Source of the DNA: Lepeophtheirus salmonis
Lineage: Eukaryota; Arthropoda; Copepoda; Siphonostomatoida; Caligidae
Length of the DNA: 64,000 nucleotides
Assembly: GCF_016086655.4 (NCBI RefSeq)
Contig: NC_052142.2
Coordinates: 2,546,422 to 2,610,421 of the forward strand
Direction: 5' to 3'
Below, one piece after another: positions 1 through 12,519 of the stretch. Each line of letters begins with the position of its first letter. The first letter of the stretch is position 1. Under the pieces are notes generated by a model. That model worked only from the letters and a program-made list of their open reading frames with translations, searched no databases and had not been told where the DNA came from. The position numbers were made by a program, and so were the translations under genes.

Positions 1-233
1 TTAACGTATTTTGTTTTCAAAAATTGTTATATATCTACTTTTATTTGGTAATTATAAATCTTTAGTATAATATACATACAGTGTGTCATTCTAGGGACCT
101 TAATTATATAAAAAAATATATGATATATCTATCACATATATGTATTATATCCTTGCAGGAATTATCTAATTAATTTATTAACAATTTCATCTAATAAATT
201 GATATTTTGTGTTTTTTATTTTAGACAGAATCA
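1..233. other. AT-rich left edge, no gene seen
   Basis: Low-complexity AT-rich DNA leading into the transposase remnant. No TIR for that element could be identified here. Confidence 0.5.
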
Positions 234-1870
234 TTTGCTATTGTCCATATTGTAGGACTGGTTATCTTAAGAAAAGACTCATCAAAATCATAATGAGGAA
301 GAAATTGTTGAAGAAAAATATTATCTTCATAAGTTTTCAAAGGAACTTATTAAAGTATGGGTCAATTCCATCAACAGAAAAAACTAAGAGCTAAATCAAT
401 ATTCAAAGATCTGTAACAAACATTTTCCTAAATTAGTATTTATTCATGGAAGAACGGATACAAATTCAACTCAGCCAAAAATATATGGTCCACATAAACA
501 ATATAAATTTAAATATGATGCTGTTCCAACAGTATTTCCGGATATTCCAAAAAACTTGAGAAAACTCGTACATAAAATTCTATCTGGATGAACTAGGAAA
601 TGGATTTTTTTCTAGATATATACTGAATTATTTTTCCACTTCCGAATGAAAAATATTTATGTTATTCGATTCCGTACATACCTTGAAAAAAATTTATAAC
701 AACTTTACTAGCAGGCAAAAATTATCATGTCCATCTTTTGAAAATGAGGATCTTATTCTTGAAGCAGAATTGGGGTATGTGAGCCAAATCTACAACATGG
801 AGTTAGGCCAGGGATGGAAATTAGCTCACAAGCTTAATAATAAAGTAATTTCTCCCCAACCAATTGAAAAGTGTAATGTCGATCTTTGTCTAAAGCTTTT
901 TCAGGAGTCCACTCTGAATGCTCTTGACCATTATTTGTCAAAAGATGATCAATTCAGAAGTTTCAAACAAACAACACAAGTTGTGGATATTCTTAAGCGC
1001 TTTTCGAATTGCATAAATATGAACTCTAATACTATGTACGTCCAAAAGAGAGAAGATTCATTAAAACCAATTTTTGTAAATGAGCGGGAACAAATTGATT
1101 TCTTGATTAAGTTTGCAGAATGGATGAAAAAATGGGAGACCCTTTCCCAGAAATATGGAGGTGGTTTATCTTCCGAGACATGCCATGCCACCTATTAAAC
1201 AGCCCTAGAACTAGCCCATTTAACTATATATTTACTGGATAAAAATAAAGTAAAGTTTATTTTTCTTCGTAAAATTAATTCGGTCCCAATAGAAATGCGT
1301 TTTGGGTGGTATAAACAACTTGCTGGTTGAAATTACTATATCGGTTGTCTACAGTTTTTATAGGGTAAAAAAAATTGTATTAGACTACTTTTAAGATGCA
1401 TATCACTTGCATCAATTTTAGTCGACACAAAAGAGTATAATTAAACAAGTGAAGAAGATGTTTCTACATTTATCAGCCTTATATCTTCCGATTCTGCAAT
1501 GGAATTAGATTCACTTAAAGCTGTGGAGCCGCTCATTTATTTTGTATGTGGCAATGTTAGCCATTCTATTTAAAAAAAGTTAAATCGGGTGTGCTGCACC
1601 AAGTTCATATATTCGGATGGAGATATATTACTTTCTCAATGGAGGAATGGTGAAAATATCAAGAATTAGACTCCTTTCTTAATGATATTAATAGAGATCA
1701 TATTTTTTCAAATAAAGAAAGGCAAAATGTTATTTTATCTATGGCTACTCCAAGAAGTTTTTTTGTAAAAGGTACATGAAGATTTTTGACTCCTAATCAA
1801 ACTACAGCATGGTTTGAAAAATTTTCATGCAATAATAATCATCTTCTCAGCAGTACTTTCTTTAATTAAG
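234..1870 (+). pseudogene. P-element-like (THAP9-type) transposase remnant
   Basis: Decayed transposase of the P-element superfamily, whose members carry an N-terminal THAP zinc finger, an RNase H-like catalytic core and a GTP-binding insertion domain. A THAP finger is visible in two frames: cysteines and RTGY near 236-265, then HKFSKELIKVW near 330-360, NKHF near 417 and AVPTVF near 520-540. A 179-codon open stretch (659-1198) reads as the GTP-binding insertion: FDSVHTLKKIYNNF at its start, then GQGWKLAHKLNNKV. After its stop the same protein continues in another frame with RFGWYKQLAG near 1300, the usual C-terminal RNase H block, and weaker similarity to about 1870. The first part of the catalytic core between THAP and 659 is missing. 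Several stops and frameshifts make it non-functional. A second copy of the family lies at 34890-37020. Confidence 0.8.
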
Positions 1871-3349
1871 TTGCATCAAATGTTTAATGTGTTAGCAAAA
1901 ACTTTTTTCCTTAAGCAAACAGCCACCTTCATGTGAATAAAAAAAGAAAAAGTGATTACAAAAGTTCTGCTAATACTAAAAAAAATTCAAAGCTGAAATT
2001 AGATTGAATAGTTAATTAGCTCCTATTTTTCTTCAATGTCATGTGTATATTTTCTCGATAATTTGGATTCTGATTTTAATTCCAATTCTTTAATATTTTA
2101 AATAATCGGAATTAAAATCATAATCCAAATTATCGAGAAAAAGAGGAACACATCCTGATTTTTTTATTTTTCAACATGGGTCTCAGTTTTTTTATATTAT
2201 ATTTGTTTCATTATAAAATTAAGTTCAATTAAAATGATCTGTTAAGTTTTCAAAAAAATAAATAAATTTTTAGTAGTTTTAAAGGACTAAGTTATGACTT
2301 ATTACCTGTTGAAGTTTTAATTTACTACATTTACTTTATTAATATGATAAATCAATTTGTACTCTAGTAAAAAAAGCGCACACCAATAGAAGATGTCGTT
2401 CCATATTCATTTCTTTGTTGCCCGGGTCAACTGCCATGTTAGGGTCAATAATCCTTTCTCGTTTTTTCTTTTTTCTTCTCTAAACCTTATAATCTCATTT
2501 CAAAAAAAGTGTACAAAGATAAATACCAACATGCTAGTAGAATCATTCTTAGAATTTTATGGTATTTATTTTTTGTTTTATATAAAGTAATATTTAGTCA
2601 TTTTAATGTCGAATGGTCGCTACAGACAAGCTCTTATTGTAGCTACCTTTTCATAATACCACGGATTCTATAACAAGGTGATTTACATGTAACTCCAAAG
2701 TCCTCAAAATAAAATGGTGGAAAAGGGTAAAAGATGTTCACAATTGTTATAATTACCTTTACCTCAATGAGAAAAGTAATTTACATACTTCAGGGGTTTC
2801 AAGGGGAAAATAATTTGTAAAATTAATATTCTAACTCATCACTGCATATTTATGTCTTTTCTTAGGTCATCAGAAATAATGCACATTCAAAAACTTACAA
2901 GTTGTCCTTCTTTCAGTTAGTTCCTCATTTATAAATGAGTGAAAAATAGTAATTCTGTGCAATATGAGGGAGCTATATGAAGAATTCTGCCCTAAATAAC
3001 ATCATACTTAAAACACAAATTACTTATATTACAATACTAAAACTATTAGTTCATCATTGCCAAGTTTTTCTTTCAAATTTATGAGGTGAACTGTTTAATA
3101 GTAAGCTGCACAATATTATAATCTAATGTCAATTGATCTAGGAGGCTAAATAAAGTCTTCTAAAATTTTACTCTGCTAACTAATTCAGCCATATTAGTTG
3201 TGGCCCATAGTTTGAACGGAGTTTGAAGTCTTGTGTCAAAGTTGAAAAAAAAAAATCAAAGGTTAAGAAAAAATATGGAAAACCAAGGAAAACTAATTTT
3301 AGAGAGACCTCCCTCCTTTGTTAGGGGAGAACAGAATGAATATAAAGAG
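1871..3349. other. AT-rich stretch without a gene
   Basis: Apart from the palindrome at 2051-2140 I see no coding sequence. It may include the 3' non-coding end of the P-like element. Short open frames (for example at 2393) have no recognisable protein character. Confidence 0.5.
2051..2140. repeat. 33-base palindrome with 24-base loop
   Basis: Arm 2051-2083 and arm 2108-2140 are reverse complements with one mismatch, separated by 24 AT-rich bases. Weaker complementarity extends a few bases outward. It lies about 180 bases beyond the last recognisable P-like transposase sequence, so it may be an internal inverted repeat of that element or a separate foldback element. Confidence 0.85.
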
Positions 3350-3795
3350 AGAAGATCCAATATACTTTTTGATGCATCTTTTTACAGATAATAGGATTGA
3401 TGACCTAGTATAAAATACAAACCTTTATGCTGCTCCGAAGGGAAAAGACAACTTGGAATTGCTTTCAAAGGAATTCAAAAGATTTCTTGGAATAAATATG
3501 CTAATGTCCTATGTTAAATATCCAAGATTAAGGATATGTTGTTAATCTGAGATGGTTTTTTTTTTATCTAATAGCCGATGGAATGACGGTGAACCGATTT
3601 CAAATAATTATGTCATACATATACTTTACAGATAATTGCTCCATGGACCACAAAAATAACGATAGATTTACCCTAATCAACTCATTTTTAGACTCAATCA
3701 AAGCCATTTTCAGCTCTGAAATTGATACAGTAAAATTTCAGTTGTTCGATGAAATGATGATTCTTTCAAGGGACACCGATATATCAAGTTAAAAA
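3350..3795 (+). pseudogene. piggyBac-type transposase fragment
   Basis: Fragment of a piggyBac (DDE_Tnp_1_7) transposase. The frame from 3354 reads DPIYFLMHLFTDN, then KEFKRFLGINMLMSYVKYPR, the usual block before the catalytic core. After a frameshift near 3545-3580, the open stretch 3583-3792 carries VNRFQIIMSYIYFTDN, NDRFTLINSFLDSIK and QLFDEMM. The last matches the family position of the first catalytic Asp (usually DEQM or DEMM). A stop follows at 3790. Only about 140 residues of a normally 550-600-residue protein remain, with an in-frame stop near 3412, so this is a dead copy. I saw no TTAA-flanked ends. Confidence 0.75.
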
Positions 3796-4413
3796 TGATT
3801 TTAAAAAAATCTTTTTTACATAACTAAGCTGTATAATAACAACTTTGTAAAAATACAGACTGAGTTATTCATAATTCTTGCATAAAAGGGTTAATACTTA
3901 ACTAATTAAATTAAATAATTTTATTTTATATATTTTATAGACTACATCCATTTGATTTCCATATATCATAAGACATAATAAACCACAGGTGCAATAGGAG
4001 TCATTACAGAAATTATCCATATCCTTCTGTCAATTAGTACGTAAATAATCTTAATCATTCACGTATTATATATTTACAAGTAGTCCAATAAACAGACCTA
4101 TATCCTAGAACGGGTATTTCAAATGAGTAGAAACTAGTGCTAGGATTCTTCTTTGTCTATTGACTAGCTTCAAATGAAATTATATATTTTTTTTATTTCA
4201 GCTCAAAATTTTAAATTATTATTATAATAAACATCCTTCAGTTGTTGAAAAATAAAATTTTAGTAATGTATATACTTTTAGTTCAATGGAGACACAAAGT
4301 TCAACGGCCGTCTTATAATTCCCTGTAGATACGGCATTACGTATACGTAAAGTTGGATAGCTAGTTTCGATAAACTATATTTTTGAGATTAGAAAAGGAA
4401 AGATGGTTGATGC
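3796..4413. other. AT-rich stretch without a gene
   Basis: No coding sequence or clear repeat seen. It may include the lost end of the piggyBac copy and the lost downstream part of the minus-strand Gag copy. Confidence 0.45.
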
Positions 4414-4987
4414 GTGATCATTACGCTTTTATGTCCGTCCATGGCTAAATCAGAATCCAGCAATCCATGTAGAAACTGTTTTTTGAGCTGCAACTCGCTA
4501 CTATCCTCCTTAGTACCAAGTGCAGTTCCCCAGAGTCCTCGTAAGATACCAAAATATGTAGTTCTTATTAGTTCGTTTTTATTTGGATCCTCTGCCTGAA
4601 CTCGAACATCCCCTTTTCTCCATTATTGATGCCACTTATTGCTTTATCTAATCTTGACATCAGGTTCGCAAAAGTAGTAATCTTTTCATAGGGTTCTCCA
4701 TCCGAATTGTCAAAGGTGTAAGCCACGTCCAAAATTATGGATCTAGTGACCTGCTCCGATGGACTTCTCAACGAGTTCATGACCCACTTAATTTTTTGCA
4801 TGTCCTTCATTTCCAAACCACCCAGAGACATTGTAACCTTAGCCTTCCATGCCTGGAAGTCATAAGTTCCATTATATGTCGGGATAGAATTTTTCATATC
4901 CACCATCTCTTTAGGATCAACTGCAGCAATAGTAATAGTTTCTTGATCGGTCATAGTAAAATCTGGTCTCAAAAGAAATAGTAGCAC
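4414..4987 (-). pseudogene. LTR-retrotransposon Gag-like fragment
   Basis: Minus-strand open stretch 4987-4568 (139 codons) followed by a second frame to about 4414. The plausible start is the Met near 4952, before TDQETITIAAVDPK. It reads IPTYNGTYDFQAWKAKVTMSL, typical of Gag capsid N-termini in which a polar stretch leads into a core with Trp and Phe, and then a long helical segment. After a frameshift near 4570 it continues AEDPNKNEL, GILRGLWGTALG and FLHGLLDSDLAM, which fits the C-terminal half of a capsid-like domain. No zinc knuckle or polymerase follows directly. I cannot place it in a clade. Confidence 0.55.
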
Positions 4988-5499
4988 TTACTAAAAAATG
5001 CAGACTAGTTTTTATACTATTTAAGATCTTATTCTCCCTAACCTTTCACTATAAACCTCTATATTGTTTCCCTGTATTATATTTTTATAATAAGTATTTA
5101 TAATTTTCCAAAATACATCTTTGAGAATGTAGCTTAAGTATATATAATGAGATTAGAGGAAAGATTAAATACTAATTATCAAACATGGGGAAATTCACAA
5201 ATATTTCAATACAAATAAATCAGACTTGGTAACTTAAAACATGAAATTGATTTTTCAATAGTTACATAACATTTAAAACATAAAATTAAAAGGAACTTAA
5301 AACCTGAATTTGAATTATTCTTATTATACATCTTTTCTTGAAGTTCTACTTAGTAATTGTACCCATGAGCAGTTAATAAGACGGTACGAATAATAATTAT
5401 TAATTCTATTCTTGTTCTTGAATTCTTCTGGAATGAAACATAATTTCTTCTTTTCGTTTTATTTATAAAATAAGTATAGACATTAAACATTCTTTACTT
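4988..5499. other. AT-rich stretch without a gene
   Basis: No coding sequence seen. If the Gag fragment belongs to an LTR element, its leader or LTR could lie here, but I could not identify direct repeats. Confidence 0.4.
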
Positions 5500-6339
5500 T
5501 TTCACGCGCCTAGTTTTCTTCTATTGAAGTTGATTCTTTAGTTTATGTGCTCTTCTCATTTGCATGTCATTTAGCTTCAGGAATTGTGGGCGTAATTAAT
5601 CTTTTTTTCTCTGCTTAAACTCTTGACTCTTTGGAGGCAGATTGCATTGTACTTGATAGCTTGCTCTTAAAAGATTTCGGTTGAGTTTTAGCTAATATAG
5701 TTGCCAACTCGTCAAAGGCTTCGTCCATCAAGCTTGTCTTACGTGTATTTGCATTTTGTTCCTCCATCTCTTCCAAATTTTCTTCTGCATCTGCTATTTT
5801 TCACTCAAATCGTAGTTGCAGATCCTGTATTCTATCTCTGGGAATGGCGTTGTTGATTCAGGCTTTGCACTTTCCCAGATAATATCATTATCTTTGCTTG
5901 TATTCTTCGTTCTTTCTTGTATTACAGGGACATCATTATGAATAACTATAGTTTTTGATTGGTCTTGCATTTGATTACCTTGAGGTTGTTGAACACTTTT
6001 ACTTTGTACTATAGGCATATGTTTTTGTAGCCTTAACTCTGAGATTGGCCTTCTCAGTTCGAGTAAGAATTCAGCAAACCTACAAAAGATTTTCTATGAA
6101 CGTTCGTCCGAGGATAAGATTATCATCGAAGAATCCGAGAATTCCTTTACGATCAACTTGTGAACCATAAACTTGACGCATTAACTGTTATGTTCCGATC
6201 ACCTAAAAGTAATTTACCCCCAAGAGCTCTCATTATACAACTAACTTTATTCTATAATAATACATATGTACATCACAGAATATTTTATATTTATGTGAAG
6301 ATAATAAATCTTTGATAAACTAGCTCGATACATGTCTAA
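5500..6339 (-). pseudogene. coding-like retroelement segment, unassigned
   Basis: Two minus-strand frames are protein-like. One runs from about 6080 to 5797 (LLELRRPISELRLQKH, then a Gln-rich stretch). After a frameshift near 5795 another runs to about 5610, with an acidic coiled-coil-like part (DAEENLEEMEEQN) ending KESRV. Upstream, near 6100-6150, is GILGFFDDNLILGRTF, which resembles the DD active-site region of a reverse transcriptase but is not a clean match. It follows the reverse-transcriptase fragment at 6340-6897 on the same strand and may be its continuation. I do not recognise the rest. Confidence 0.35.
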
Positions 6340-6897
6340 TATCACACCATTAACTGTGCGTATGTACCACACGTATTTTTAGGACCAAGAGGCATCCTAA
6401 GAAATTTATATGTTCCATAAGAGGACACAGTGGTTAACTTACTCTGATCTTCTTCTTTAATAGGCACAGCAAAATATGCTCCAGCCATGTCCACTGAAAC
6501 GAAGTACTTTTATTTCCCTAGTTGTAGGTAAGTTAACAATTCCATAGAGTGTACAACTGAATAAATATCTGATTTCGTTACACTATTGAGCAATCTATAA
6601 TCTGTCGCATATCTCCATGTTCCATCTTTCTTTTTAACAGGAACTAATGCAGATTCTCCATTCAATTAGACCTGGTTCCACAATTCTCTCATCAATTCAC
6701 TGATCTAACTGTTCTTTGAAACACTCCTTTACTGTTGGATTCATGGGTCTTACTTTAGCTTTGACCGGCTCATTCTCGCCTGTATGTACTACAAATTTTA
6801 AAACACTTTCTTTAGCTACATTGGAGCAATATTTTGATAATACTTTATAAAAATGGTAGAGTAGATCTTTTAAAAGCTTTTGTTCAAAATTACACAA
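6340..6897 (-). pseudogene. Ty3/gypsy reverse-transcriptase fragment
   Basis: Minus-strand remnant of a retrotransposon reverse transcriptase (fingers/palm). From 6897 it reads FVVHTGENEPVKAKVRPMNP and KECFKEQLDQ, the usual entry into a gypsy RT. It then shows VPVKKKDGTWRYATDYRLLN, KYFVSVDMAGAYFAVPI (first catalytic Asp block) and YGTYKFLRMPLG. There are in-frame stops near 6668 and 6515 and frame changes, and RNase H and integrase are not seen. No matching Gag precedes it on this strand. Confidence 0.75.
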
Positions 6898-7259
6898 ATA
6901 TACGTTATTACTTATTTCCCACCCAAAAATTTCATTAATTCATGGGGTTGATATTATAATAACAATAATATAAAAAAAATACCAATAAAAATATATACTA
7001 CATTTGAATATTATTTGAATACAAATTTAAATATAAACATTATTCACAATGATATAATCTTAAAATAATTTATTATTTTAAAGATATAATATTGTACTTC
7101 GTATCATATTCTAAATTAGTATAATATCACGAAGTACCCATAAATTAATTACATATATTTAAATGTCATTTTATCGCTTGAGATTTTCCTTCTTCTTCTT
7201 GCTATTCGGATGATAGGGTTACCACACTATCACACCATACGTATGAACAAATATTTGGA

Positions 7260-8215
7260 TACACAACATGACTTTTATGTTTATTCGTAAAACAAGATAT
7301 AACATAACCTAACTTACAACCGCAAAAATCAGAGCCAGAGTTTTCGATTTAAAGAAAATGCATAAACTCTTCAGATATGTTCGCCAATAGTAAGCATCAA
7401 AACAGATAGAAGGAATCAAAGGAAGATACTTCTATCTTGATCCTTTATCTCAAGAGATACTTTTATTTGGAACTCCGTATTCCACGGGCAACGATGGGAT
7501 GAAAGTTCATCAGAGGAAAAACTACCTAACATAAGAGAGCAGAGTCGACTCCTTCATTAGCAAGAAGATTCTAAGATTATCACCATGAAGAGAGCCATTC
7601 ACGATGAGTAAAGAATTTCAACGAATTTGTAGGAAGCACGGTATTATATTTTAATAGTGACATTGTCCCGTTGTGGTATTAAATATTATTATTTATTACG
7701 GGGTATGACGTTATCATTGCTACATTGAAATGGTAAACATTATTAAGATAATGTTGTATATTTTCTTGCACACCCCCATAAAAAATAGGATAACTCAAAA
7801 AATACAAAATCGAACCAAAATCCTTGGATATGCAAATTTTTGAAATAGGTATTTGTAAAAATAAAACATGGAGTATTTTTCTATAATATAAGGTATGATA
7901 TTCCTTTTCACTCTGCATGATTAGTAAGTTATACGTATCTAACCATGAGTATAGTTTTTTTAATCCTTTTTCAGCCTAAAAATGGAAATGTGTCGAGTTT
8001 AGAACAAGATATAGAAAAAAAACACATTTTACATCCGTTTTATTCATCGTATTTCAATTTGGTGAATGTATTAATTATGAAAAATGAATCATAAAAAGAA
8101 TAATACACCCGAATTACTATGATCTCAGATATTTCTGAAACCTGACGTGCTAAATAAAAACTGAGATCAGTTTTGGATTTTGCGCCCAAATATAAATCAT
8201 ATTCTTGTGTTCATT
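7260..8215 (+). repeat. repeat family A, copy 1
   Basis: Non-coding repeat recognised by comparison within the window. The block around 7960-8200 matches 18790-18990 in the same orientation and 17735-18010 in reverse orientation. Shared words include 'gagtttagaacaagata' and 'gatcagttttggattttgc'. The block near 7520-7560 ('agagtcgactcc') matches 18370-18400 and 56840-56880. Minus-strand open frames inside copies 1 and 2 share a short peptide pattern (PIS, YGxV, HYxNxVYxFNV), which could be conserved coding or just shared ancestry. No terminal signals were identified. Confidence 0.7.
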
Positions 8216-8939
8216 TTATTGGTAAAAATTTCGTGTTCCCATGCTATATTTATGTATGGAAATATTCATAACATTAATAAAACAACTGCTTTTCCAAATT
8301 TAGGATTAGCATGTTGCTAAATGTTCATAATCTCCGAGATAAGTTGTTAGAAAGTACAGAAATACGGTCAAGAGCAACCGTCTGAATGGTCTCAAAAGGG
8401 CTCAGCTTCAAATGGTGTACAATGTGTTTGTCTAGCATTAGTTTCTTTTCGTAAAGACTCCAGTGTGCTCCATGGATTCGATCATGTTGATGTGCAATTT
8501 ATTTAAGATAAGTATTAGTCGTTTTAAATGTTGAACACATTAATTTACTTTACCAATGACTTAAGAGGATTGGAAAAAGTGGTATTCTATTTCTAATTAT
8601 AATTTGTATAGTTGTTTGTGAATAAAAAATTATCATTATTTTTTGAATATATAAAATTTACATTTGTTGCTAATAATTGTTAAATACATTGTAATATTTA
8701 ATATTTTTTATATGGTATAATTTTTCATTATTAATTTGTTTGATTTTCTGTGTATAACATCTATGAAAATTTGTAATTAAATTTTTTTGTGATAGTTAGT
8801 CTATTTTAGTAGTGTTTTTTTAAATTTTAGAATCATATTTTAGAATTAGATTTGAAAAAAATGAAAACTTACTGTTAGATAAAAAAATATCCTTCCCTTC
8901 GACTTTTTCTTTGATTTTGGAGATGCCATCATTACTAAC
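8216..8939. other. AT-rich stretch without a gene
   Basis: Very AT-rich, with no coding sequence or repeat copy recognised. Confidence 0.5.
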
Positions 8940-9260
8940 ATCTCCATTAACTTAATGATGGTTCCTTGGGAAGGACGGATTTACCCGTGTATTTCTCCAT
9001 AAATTTTTTGAACGTAGAATGATTAACAATGGATAAGGGGATATTGGATGCAATAATCATCTTTGTGAGATCAAAGTTAAAGTCTGACTTGATGTATTCA
9101 TCATGAACTTGATTTTTTAGATGAATATCCATGCTCTCGATATGAGATGAGGATAATGAGTGGCTTTTAATTCTAGACAGGTGACTAAAGGCACATTTAC
9201 ATCAACAAATCCGACAAGCCATTTGTTTCTCGTCCGGTAAGTATTTTCCAAATTCCTGGG
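8940..9260 (-). pseudogene. BED-finger hAT transposase fragment (CGBP1-like)
   Basis: N-terminal fragment of a hAT-family protein on the minus strand. From about 9245 it reads FGKYLPDEKQMACRIC, with following cysteine and histidines (KSHSLSSSH) that fit a BED-type zinc finger. It continues ESMDIHLKNQVHDEY and the diagnostic block TKMIIASNIPLSIVNHSTF, then KFMEKYTG. The same block, in the form VKALVPTNIPLVNI, occurs in the larger hAT remnant at 55230-56320. A stop falls near 9206 and the frame ends at 8947, so only about 100 residues are left. Confidence 0.65.
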
Positions 9261-11513
9261 CCTCCATTTCCAGAAATCCAGACAGAAGGTGTTGTTATTT
9301 TAGTTATTTTATTCAGTTCTCCATCGACTATCAGCATCTAATATTATATTGAATAATAAAGGCGGGAATTGATAACGTCCTTGATGGCGGAAGATTTTTA
9401 TTTTTTAATCAATTATACCATAAGTATTTCTTCCCTTTTCCTCGCACGCTTTTGTATCCTTACCAAAATTATCAACCTTCCATATTAGTGACAATAAGGG
9501 AATAAATTTCAGAGATCTCAATCTTAATAGACCTAAAGTATAGAAATATGCAAAGTTAATATAAATACTATTTCTATAGTATTTCTTTTAACCTTGGAAA
9601 TTTGGAAGTTTTTTCATGAATTTCATGAAGCAGATTAAAGGCGCTTTCACTGAAGTGCATACTCACAATTTTTAGTACTTAAGAAAAAATAATTTTAATT
9701 TCTGGACAAGCCCCCCTTCCCCTACCCGAAAATTAATTTTCCTTATAAATACTCATTTAATCAAATTTTACTATATGTTTGTGTTTTTTTTCCCGACATT
9801 TTTATCAAGTATTTATATTATCGATGTTTTGAGATATAATTTAAAGTACAGGGCCCACCCCACTGCCAGGCCCATAGAGGATATTACCCCTCACTTCTTT
9901 TCAATTTAAATTTTAAACGACCATATTTTTGAAGTAGTTAATAGTTATACTTAAATTATTTTTTGGCTTAGACATAGGCTCCAAAAAATATATATATCGC
10001 GTTCCTGACGACCACCATGAGTCAACACAATAGCAGACAAAAACATTTTGACCATTGTAGCACCAATATTTTATTCCTGTTTTTAAATAAAAATTAGAAA
10101 TTAATTTTTATTAATTTTAACAGAATTTAGTGTGATGGTTTACCCTTGTGCCATGAATATGTACCTTTATCTTTTACTTAAGATATACGCGGAACCCAAT
10201 AAGTTTTGCGTGCATAGTCAATTGAGGGACTAGATTTTCTCCTAATTGATCAAATTGTGACATGTATTATGAGAAACCTATTCAATATAATTTTTCCTAG
10301 GATTCGCAACATCCACAAATGTTTGATACAACCAATAAAATAGGTCAATTAGAGGAACTTTATCTTGATTTGAAAATATAAATCATTGAGATATCTTAAA
10401 CATTTCCCACCCTATTATCTTTTAATTGATTCAAATAGAATAGTAAAGTAATTGCTTTTTTCAAACTAACCAAATGATTTCATCGACAGAGGACATATGT
10501 CTTAGGATTTGAAGATTTTGATCTAACAAAAATAAGTTCAGAAATGTATTATATGATTTCTTTGATGAAGTAATGTGAAGTTACGTCATACGAAGTTTAA
10601 ACTATAATGAAATGACAACTTTTTTAATATTATTACCCATCTACTGGACATAGAAAATTGAATATAAATAATCTGGAACCAATCATTTTGAATCATACCC
10701 AAAATTGTTATTTTTACCAAATGGCTAATATTGAACAATTCCATCTTTTAAAATAAAAGTATAGGCTAAATAAGTCAAAATTGATTGTATTATACTATGG
10801 AAAGGGGTTTTTGACTACATATCTATGTACATTGTACACCTTTAATCATAATTAGGGATGGGTATCGAGCAAATGCGTGTAAAAAGCGGGAGCAAGACAT
10901 AAGGTACTGTTGATTAAAGTTACGGTTATGGAGGATAGAATATCACGTGATTCGACTATAGAAATGAGAATCTTCTATATTTAAAATTACACAAGAACAG
11001 TTGACATAAGAAGTAGTCGAAATTTTCAAATTCAAGAATACTGGATTTACTTCGTGAAACTTATAAAAATAACTTTCATATTAATATATTATAGATCTAT
11101 TAACAACGAGATCTCCTAAATGCCTTCCCTTTAAGTCGCTGATATGGTATGTTATACAGTAAGTAATTTAAAACTAATGACTAACACTTAGGAATAAAAT
11201 AAAAAGTATTATAAAGTATGCTTAGAATAATAAGTTAAATAAGTATGGATAAACTAAAAAAACAATTATATTAATTATGACTAAAAGTCATAAGCAGGGA
11301 ATCAGAAAATGTAAAAGGACAAATAATCCGATGTAGAAGTTATTAATATAAAATAAAAAAATAGATTTAACAAATTATTAGTGACACTATACATATAAAA
11401 AATTGAAATGAGACATTTTTATAAAGAAATAAATATACTTATAAGCAGAATAGAATATAAACTGGCAATAGAGACAAAACTAACTTATATAACCTGCACC
11501 CTTGATTTCCTTA
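9261..11513. other. 2.2 kb without a recognised gene
   Basis: No protein-like frame of useful length on either strand. A C-rich patch at 9705-9730 and a GC-richer patch at 9850-9880 stand out from the AT-rich background but match nothing else I can see here. Confidence 0.45.
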
Positions 11514-12345
11514 TTACCTGTGTACCTCTAGAACCACTAGAAGATAATTTTAGACACTTAAAGATAATGTGCTATTCTTTTTTTCGATAGTTTTGTCTGT
11601 ATTGTCAAAAAACTTAAAGAAACTCCAGAATATACAGAACTCTATATGGAACCATATAGATCATACATCACAAACTCCACCTTATAAATGGAATTGTGAT
11701 TGAGATAAGTTATTTTTGTGTTATATACATGAAGGAAACTGAAGAACTCTCATAAATGAAATATTTTTCTTAGAGTAAGAGACGAAGCAGAGTTGACTTA
11801 AGAACTTCAGAATTTCAATGAAGGAGCAATGGATAGACGATGAAAAGTTTTTCTGTTCCTCACTTGGGCTTTCAGTTGATTATTCTGTCTCTTTTTATGG
11901 GACTCATCAGTTCGTACAGTATACGATTATTCCGTAGAAGATTTGGAGGAATTTATGTATTTTTGAAAATAGAAGCAATGATTCACGAGGTCAGAAGTCA
12001 CTACCACAGACTTTGAAAAGGAAGGGGCATCTGCAAATGAACAAGCCTTCCATTGAAAAAGATGATATCCATTGAGTGAGGAACACCGAGACGTGATCCC
12101 TTGAGCAGAACATGAAGAGAGGATCAAAAGTAGTGTTGCTGGGATATCCAAATGGAAAAATATGAGTGCGATGGAAAGTAAATAGATGGAGATCCAATTA
12201 AATACAATCCAGGCAGAGGGGGAACTTTATAAGGCATTTTACTAATAAAATTAATTATATTCAACATTACTAGGATAAGCGACAAACTATAGTCTTTATT
12301 AAAGGGAAATGTTGTACACAACAAATATTAATAAATAATGAAGGA
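11514..12345 (+). repeat. repeat family B, copy 1
   Basis: Shares blocks with 29070-29880 and 59990-60400. Examples are 'taaagataatgtgc' (11561 and 29130), a 'gagtgagg' core with flanking 'gatgatatccattgagtgagg' type sequence (12060, 29560, 60330), and a long collinear 3' part (12100-12340 against 29610-29860). Short minus-strand frames between 11927 and 12324 lie inside it and look accidental. Class unknown. Confidence 0.7.
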
Positions 12346-12519
12346 AAAAAGGAAAATCTACCAGCTGTTTTCCTTTTCTAATCTCAAAACATTAATTTAT
12401 TTGACCAAACAGCCCATCTTTAATCATCATTAATCTGGATGTCAATTTATATTTACCTAAATCAATCCAAAAATATACATAAGGAATATTAAAAATATTT
12501 TTTTTTAAAACTTGCTGGA

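Noticed and set aside
9705..9880. C-rich patches as a CpG-type promoter
   Set aside because: Only short homopolymer-like runs, no CpG enrichment over a useful length and no gene downstream.
11927..12324. three overlapping minus-strand frames of 66-74 codons
   Set aside because: All lie inside repeat family B; the matching part of copy 2 (29500-29860) does not keep them open.
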